Assembly: GCA_023376005.1 (NCBI GenBank)
Contig: CM042150.1
Coordinates: 72,283,349-72,347,348, forward strand
Length of the DNA stretch: 64,000 nucleotides
Origin: Doryteuthis pealeii
Taxonomy: Eukaryota > Mollusca > Cephalopoda > Myopsida > Loliginidae
Direction of reading: 5' to 3'
A program made the translations under genes and the position numbers. This document shows positions 58,601-64,000 of this stretch, one piece after another (the stretch's first letter is position 1; each line of letters begins with the position of its first letter). The notes beneath the pieces were generated by a model, which was not told the origin of the DNA, ran no database searches, and saw only the letters and a program-made list of their open reading frames with translations.

Positions 58601-61600
58601 AAATGTCAAGAGTAACACTTCGTTTAGGACAGGACCAGATATATGGGGTACCCAATGAGAATTGAACACAGCAACTATGGCCTGCTGGGCTAGCTTATTA
58701 ACCATTGCATCATTGTTGATGATCATGCAAAATGTCAAGAGTAACACTTCGTTTAGGACAGGACCAGAATATGGGGTACCCAATGAGAATTGAACACAGT
58801 AACTATGGCCTGCTGGGCTAGCTTATTAACCATTGCATCATTGTTGATGATCATGCAAAATGTCAAGAGTAAACCACTTCGTTTAGGACAGGACCAGATA
58901 TATGGGGTACCCAATGAGAATTGAACACAGTAACTATGGCCTGCTGGGCTAGCTTATTAACCATTGCATCATTGTTGATGATCATGCAAAATGTCAAGAG
59001 TAAACACTTCGTTTAGGACAGGACCAGAATATGGGGTACCCAATGAGAATTGAACACAGTAACTATGGCCTGCTGGGCTAGCTTATTAACCATTGCATCA
59101 TTGTTGATGATCATGCAAAATGTCAAGAGTAAACACTTCGTTTAGGACAGGACCAGATATATGGGGTACCCAATGAGAATTGAACACAGCAACTATGGCC
59201 TGCTGGGCTAGCTTATTAACCATTGCATCATTGTTGATGATCATGCAAAATGTCAAGAGTAACACTTCGTTTAGGACAGGACCAGATATATGGGGTACCC
59301 AATGAGAATTGAACACAGCAACTATGGCCTGCTGGGCTAGCTTATTAACCATTGCATCATTGTTGATGATCATGCAAAATGTCAAGAGTAAACACTTCGT
59401 TTAGGACAGGACCAGAATATGGGGTACCCAATGAGAATTGAACACAGTAACTATGGCCTGCTGGGCTAGCTTATTAACCATTGCATCATTGTTGATGATC
59501 ATGCAAAATGTCAAGAGTAACCACTTAGTTTAGGACAGGACCAGATATATGGGGTACCCAATGAGAATTGAACACAGTAACTATGGCCTGCTGGGCTAGC
59601 TTATTAACCATTGCATCATTGTTGATGATCATGCAAAATGTCAAGAGTAACCACTTCGTTTAGGACAGGACCAGATATATGGGGTACCCAATGAGAATTG
59701 AACACAGTAACTATGGCCTGCTGGGCTAGCTTATTAACCATTGCATCATTGTTGATGATCATGCAAAATGTCAAGAGTAACCACTTCGTTTAGGACAGGA
59801 CCAGATATATGGGGTACCCAATGAGAATTGAACACAGTAACTATGGCCTGCTGGGCTAGCTTATTAACCATTGCATCATTGTTGATGATCATGCAAAATG
59901 TCAAGAGTAACCACTTCGTTTAGGACAGGACCAGATATATGGGTACCCAATGAGAATTGAACACAGTAACTATGGCCTGCTGGGCTAGCTTATTAACCAT
60001 TGCATCATTGTTGATGATCATGCAAAATGTCAAGAGTAACCACTTCGTTTAGGACAGGACCAGATATATGGGTACCCAATGAGAATTGAACACAGTAACT
60101 ATGGCCTGCTGGGCTAGCTTATTAACCATTGCATCATTGTTGATGATCATGCAAAATGTCAAGAGTAACACTTCGTTTAGGACAGGACCAGATATATGGG
60201 GTACCCAATGAGAATTGAACACAGTAACTATGGCCTGCTGGGCTAGCTTATTAACCATTGCATCATTGTTGATGATCATGCAAAATGTCAAGAGTAACCA
60301 CTTCGTTTAGGACAGGACCAGAAATATGGGGTACCCAATGAGAATTGAACACAGTAACTATGGCCTGCTGGGCTAGCTTATTAACCATTGCATCATTGTT
60401 GATGATCATGCAAAATGTCAAGAGTAACCACTTCGTTTAGGACAGGACCAGATATATGGGGTACCCAATGAGAATTGAACACAGTAACTATGGCCTGCTG
60501 GGCTAGCTTATTAACCATTGCATCATTGTTGATGATCATGCAAAATGTCAAGAGTAACACTTCGTTTAGGACAGGACCAGATATATGGGGTACCCAATGA
60601 GAATTGAACACAGTAACTATGGCCTGCTGGGCTAGCTTATTAACCATTGCATCATTGTTGATGATCATGCAAAATGTCAAGAGTAACCACTTAGTTTAGG
60701 ACAGGACCAGATATATGGGGTACCCAATGAGAATTGAACACAGTAACTATGGCCTGCTGGGCTAGCTTATTAACCATTGCATCATTGTTGATGATCATGC
60801 AAAATGTCAAGAGTAACCACTTAGTTTAGGACAGGACCAGATATATGGGGTACCCAATGAGAATTGAACACAGTAACTATGGCCTGCTGGGCTAGCTTAT
60901 TAACCATTGCATCATTGTTGATGATCATGCAAAATGTCAAGAGTAACCACTTAGTTTAGGACAGGACCAGATATATGGGGTACCCAATGAGAATTGAACA
61001 CAGTAACTATGGCCTGCTGGGCTAGCTTATTAACCATTGCATCATTGTTGATGATCATGCAAAATGTCAAGAGTAACCACTTCGTTTAGGACAGGACCAG
61101 ATATATGGGGTACCCAATGAGAATTGAACACAGTAACTATGGCCTGCTGGGCTAGCTTATTAACCATTGCATCATTGTTGATGATCATGCAAAATGTCAA
61201 GAGTAACCACTTAGTTTAGGACAGGACCAGATATATGGGGTACCCAATGAGAATTGAACACAGTAACTATGGCCTGCTGGGCTAGCTTATTAACCATTGC
61301 ATCATTGTTGATGATCATGCAAAATGTCAAGAGTAACCACTTCGTTTAGGACAGGACCAGATATATGGGGTACCCAATGAGAATTGAACACAGTAACTAT
61401 GGCCTGCTGGGCTAGCTTATTAACCATTGCATCATTGTTGATGATCATGCAAAATGTCAAGAGTAACCACTTAGTTTAGGACAGGACCAGATATATGGGG
61501 TACCCAATGAGAATTGAACACAGTAACTATGGCCTGCTGGGCTAGCTTATTAACCATTGCATCATTGTTGATGATCATGCAAAATGTCAAGAGTAACCAC

Positions 61601-62449
61601 TTAGTTTAGGACAGGACCAGATATGGGGTACCCAATGAGAATTGAACACAGTAACTATGGCCTGCTGGGCTAGCTTATTAACCATTGCATCATTGTTGAT
61701 GATCATGCAAAATGTCAAGAGTAACCACTTAGTTTAGGACAGGACCAGATATATGGGGTACCCAATGAGAATTGAACACAGTAACTATGGCCTGCTGGGC
61801 TAGCTTATTAACCATTGCATCATTGTTGATGATCATGCAAAATGTCAAGAGTAACACTTCGTTTAGGACAGGACCAGATATATGGGGTACCCAATGAGAA
61901 TTGAACACAGTAACTATGGCCTGCTGGGCTAGCTTATTAACCATTGCATCATTGTTGATGATCATGCAAAATGTCAAGAGTAACCACTTCGTTTAGGACA
62001 GGACCAGATATATGGGTACCCAATGAGAATTGAACACAGTAACTATGGCCTGCTGGGCTAGCTTATTAACCATTGCATCATTGTTGATGATCATGCAAAA
62101 TGTCAAGAGTAACACTTAGTTTAGGACAGGACCAGATATATGGGGTACCCAATGAGAATTGAACACAGTAACTATGGCCTGCTGGGCTAGCTTATTAACC
62201 ATTGCATCATTGTTGATGATCATGCAAAATGTCAAGAGTAACACTTCGTTTAGGACAGGACCAGATATATGGGGTACCCAATGAGAATTGAACACAGTAA
62301 CTATGGCCTGCTGGGCTAGCTTATTAACCATTGCATCATTGTTGATGATCATGCAAAATGTCAAGAGTAACACTTCGTTTAGGACAGGACCAGATATATG
62401 GGGTACCAATGAGAATTGAACACAGTAACTATGGCCTGCTGGGCTAGCT
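55640..62449 (-). repeat. ~130-bp satellite array, 52 full copies plus one partial, with tRNA-like A and B boxes
   Basis: Monomers of 126-131 bp (mostly 129-130) repeat head to tail. On the minus strand each unit reads TGATGCAATGGTTAATAAGC (A-box-like) and, about 32 bases on, TGTTCAATTCTCATTGGG (B-box-like), as in tRNA-derived SINE heads elsewhere in the window. The first two copies (55640-55900) are strongly diverged; the rest are nearly identical. The array stops abruptly inside a unit at 62449. Length differences concentrate at two spots, AGTAAC(C)ACTT with variants and GATATATGGGG. ORFs inside it come from units whose length is divisible by three. Confidence 0.95.
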
Positions 62450-62467
62450 TCAATTTTTTTTTGAGTG

Positions 62468-64000
62468 TGTCACGGAGCCGATAAGGATGTCAATCTTGTG
62501 ACACCCCCTCCAAAAAAACAAAACAACAAAGAATCGAATGACATAACTAAGCAAAGGACAGAGAAGGAGATTTAGGTTAACAAACACGGAAATCTTTATT
62601 ATAGATTACATAACTACAATTGAATGGTTTGTTCATTGGTTTGGTTGTCAATATCGCAGGCCAGGAAGACGTTGGTCATCCACGAAGGTTGGAAATATAC
62701 TGAAAAAGCACCACAGGCCGGATAGGTGACGTTAATTGTGGTCGGATGACAGGTCATTCAGACGACTGGAAATATGCAGGTATAGCATCGCAGGTCGAAA
62801 GGTTGACGTTAGTCGTTGTTGACGTATCGGTCTTCTGGTGGCTGGAAATATGCAGAACGAACCAATGTGAAGAAGCAGGAAACAAGGTTGAAGGACGTCT
62901 CGCTGGGGCTGGAAAGAACACAATCGCACAACAGTAGTTGTTAAAGGAAAGACTACAACCGGAACCAGGTTGAAGGACGTCTCGTTGAGCTGAAGATAGC
63001 CAACTGCACACCACTAGTCGGTAAAGGGCTGGCTGTGCCAGCGCCCACGAGGGATTGCAGGCCTAGTGAAGAAATGACTGAGTGTTGTCCTGATAAGGAC
63101 AATAGCTGGAACATGGTCAGCTGATGACTGGGTTGAGGCTCGCCTGAAGAAGGTTAGATCAGGGTCATCAGGAGACTCGATCGTCGGTTGGCTGGAGCGT
63201 GTGCGGTTCGCCGGTAGATAGGGGTACGGCAGGAATGTAGGCAGCAAGGAAACCGGAGCAGAGCCGAGCTGGAAGCAGGTGACCAAGGTAGAGCCGAGCA
63301 GGAAGCAGGAGACCAAGGTAGAGCCGAACTGAAGGATTGAACCGGAGTCGAAGCTGGATCATAGCCAGGCAGAAGCCAGAGAGAAAAAAAAGGGTTGCCA
63401 CAAGTGGGTAAAGCTGGAGAGCTCGCCACAAACAAACTGGATTTTTTTTAGTGCCCGAGGCAAATTGAGTAGGTTTGTTTGAGTCACTGAGGTAGCGAAC
63501 GCTGCACTGCCCAACCGAACTGACGAAGAAGCCGTTGTTATCTGCTAATATAAGGCACCTACATGGTAGAGTTTGTGTTGATTTAGCGTTGACAAACAGA
63601 ATTAATTTCTTATTGCCAGTTCAAATTGAAATTTTACACAGATGAATTCTTTGGACTATTAGCAAGCACTTGTTGACTTCATTACTGACCGGTGCATATT
63701 ATAATGTCCATAAAAATGCATGTTTGTTACAAATTGTAAGTTTTTCGGTCAGTTGAGAAAGTTCCAGGTCGATTAGAACAGAAGTGTGGATGAGCGTGTT
63801 TGCCGGCTGACTGACCCAGTTTGGAGAAACTATTGAAATTTTATATGGTACTCGCTTCGGTCTTCACCAGTAGCAGCCCTTAAGGGACAAACGTCGGGTT
63901 TCACCGACAAACACCAGCAGCAGCGACGCACCACCCCTTTATGGTCACGTGATGTTCTTTATAAAAGGGCTTCGGACATTGAGGATTATTGTCATCAACC
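62468..64000 (+). mobile_element. Possible 5' part of a long LTR, running off the window
   Basis: Directly after the satellite, a segment starting TGTCACGGAGCCG is much GC-richer than the rest of the window. It includes recurring GGAAATATGCAG motifs (62.7-62.9 kb) and 30-bp repeats at 63261-63320 (AGCCGAGC.GGAAGCAGG). It ends with CACGTG at 63946-63951 and TATAAAAG at 63960-63967. This would fit a U3 region with promoter, but the other end is outside the window. The three overlapping minus-strand ORFs at 62.7-63.4 kb show no recognised motif. Confidence 0.4.
63960..63967 (+). promoter_or_regulatory. TATA box
   Basis: TATAAAAG, 14 bases downstream of a CACGTG E-box start, at the end of a GC-rich block. 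Transcription would start about at 63990. Probably a retroelement promoter rather than a host gene. Confidence 0.5.

Noticed and set aside
57031..62409. Repetitive minus-strand ORFs of 80-110 residues in the satellite
   Set aside because: They arise because many units are 129 bp (43 codons) and lack a stop in one frame; they begin and end wherever a unit length breaks the frame, which is not the behaviour of a gene.
55640..62449. CRISPR array
   Set aside because: The repeats are contiguous ~130-bp units with no unique spacers, in an animal genome.
55640..62449. Cluster of functional tRNA genes
   Set aside because: A- and B-box-like sequences are present but there is no acceptor-stem pairing or standard anticodon arm; a SINE head fits better.
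62732..63435. Overlapping minus-strand ORFs of 65-100 residues near the right end
   Set aside because: Low-complexity Pro/Ser/Leu-rich readings of a GC-rich repetitive block, open in several frames at once, with no recognised motif.

Overview
The window is animal nuclear DNA: AT-rich, with long introns, degenerate transposons of many classes and no operon structure. Several tRNA-derived SINE-like elements, degenerate multi-copy invertebrate protein families and an animal-type phosphonatase gene point to a lophotrochozoan, most likely a mollusc and possibly a cephalopod. This is inference from gene content; no species-specific marker can be read directly.

Two host genes are supported, both on the + strand. 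(1) PAN2, the catalytic subunit of the PAN2-PAN3 poly(A) nuclease, occupies 853-31282 as 14 exons whose phases all agree. They encode the C-terminal 683 residues: part of the pseudo-ubiquitin-hydrolase domain, with an unusual CCCH finger, then the complete DEDD exonuclease. The N-terminal WD40 part lies upstream of the window. (2) A phosphonoacetaldehyde hydrolase (phnX-type HAD enzyme) occupies 52480-55377 as two coding exons. A one-base frameshift at about 52700 is demanded independently by the homologous reading frame and by the splice phase.

Everything else is mobile or repetitive DNA. PAN2 introns hold an almost complete Ty1/copia element with LTRs and a 5-bp target duplication (1623-6122, minus strand), LTR-retrotransposon pol fragments (13.4-15.1 kb minus; 25.5-25.9 kb plus), a broken LINE (18.3-20.5 kb), SINE-like elements and a 434-bp near-perfect palindrome with an 8-bp target duplication. 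Between the genes (31.3-52.5 kb) lie two degenerate multi-copy protein-family copies, a second copia copy with gag deleted and an 847-bp nested insertion, a rearranged mariner, a clean 458-bp insertion containing a SINE, a head-to-head pair of LTRs joined at their primer-binding sites, an assembly gap of 200 N, and several foldback elements.

Downstream of phnX is a 6.8-kb satellite (55.64-62.45 kb): 52 complete copies and one partial copy of a ~130-bp unit. On the minus strand each unit carries A-box-like and B-box-like sequence, so the satellite looks like an amplified tRNA-derived SINE head. The last 1.5 kb is GC-richer, ends in a TATA box, and may be the 5' part of a long LTR running off the window.
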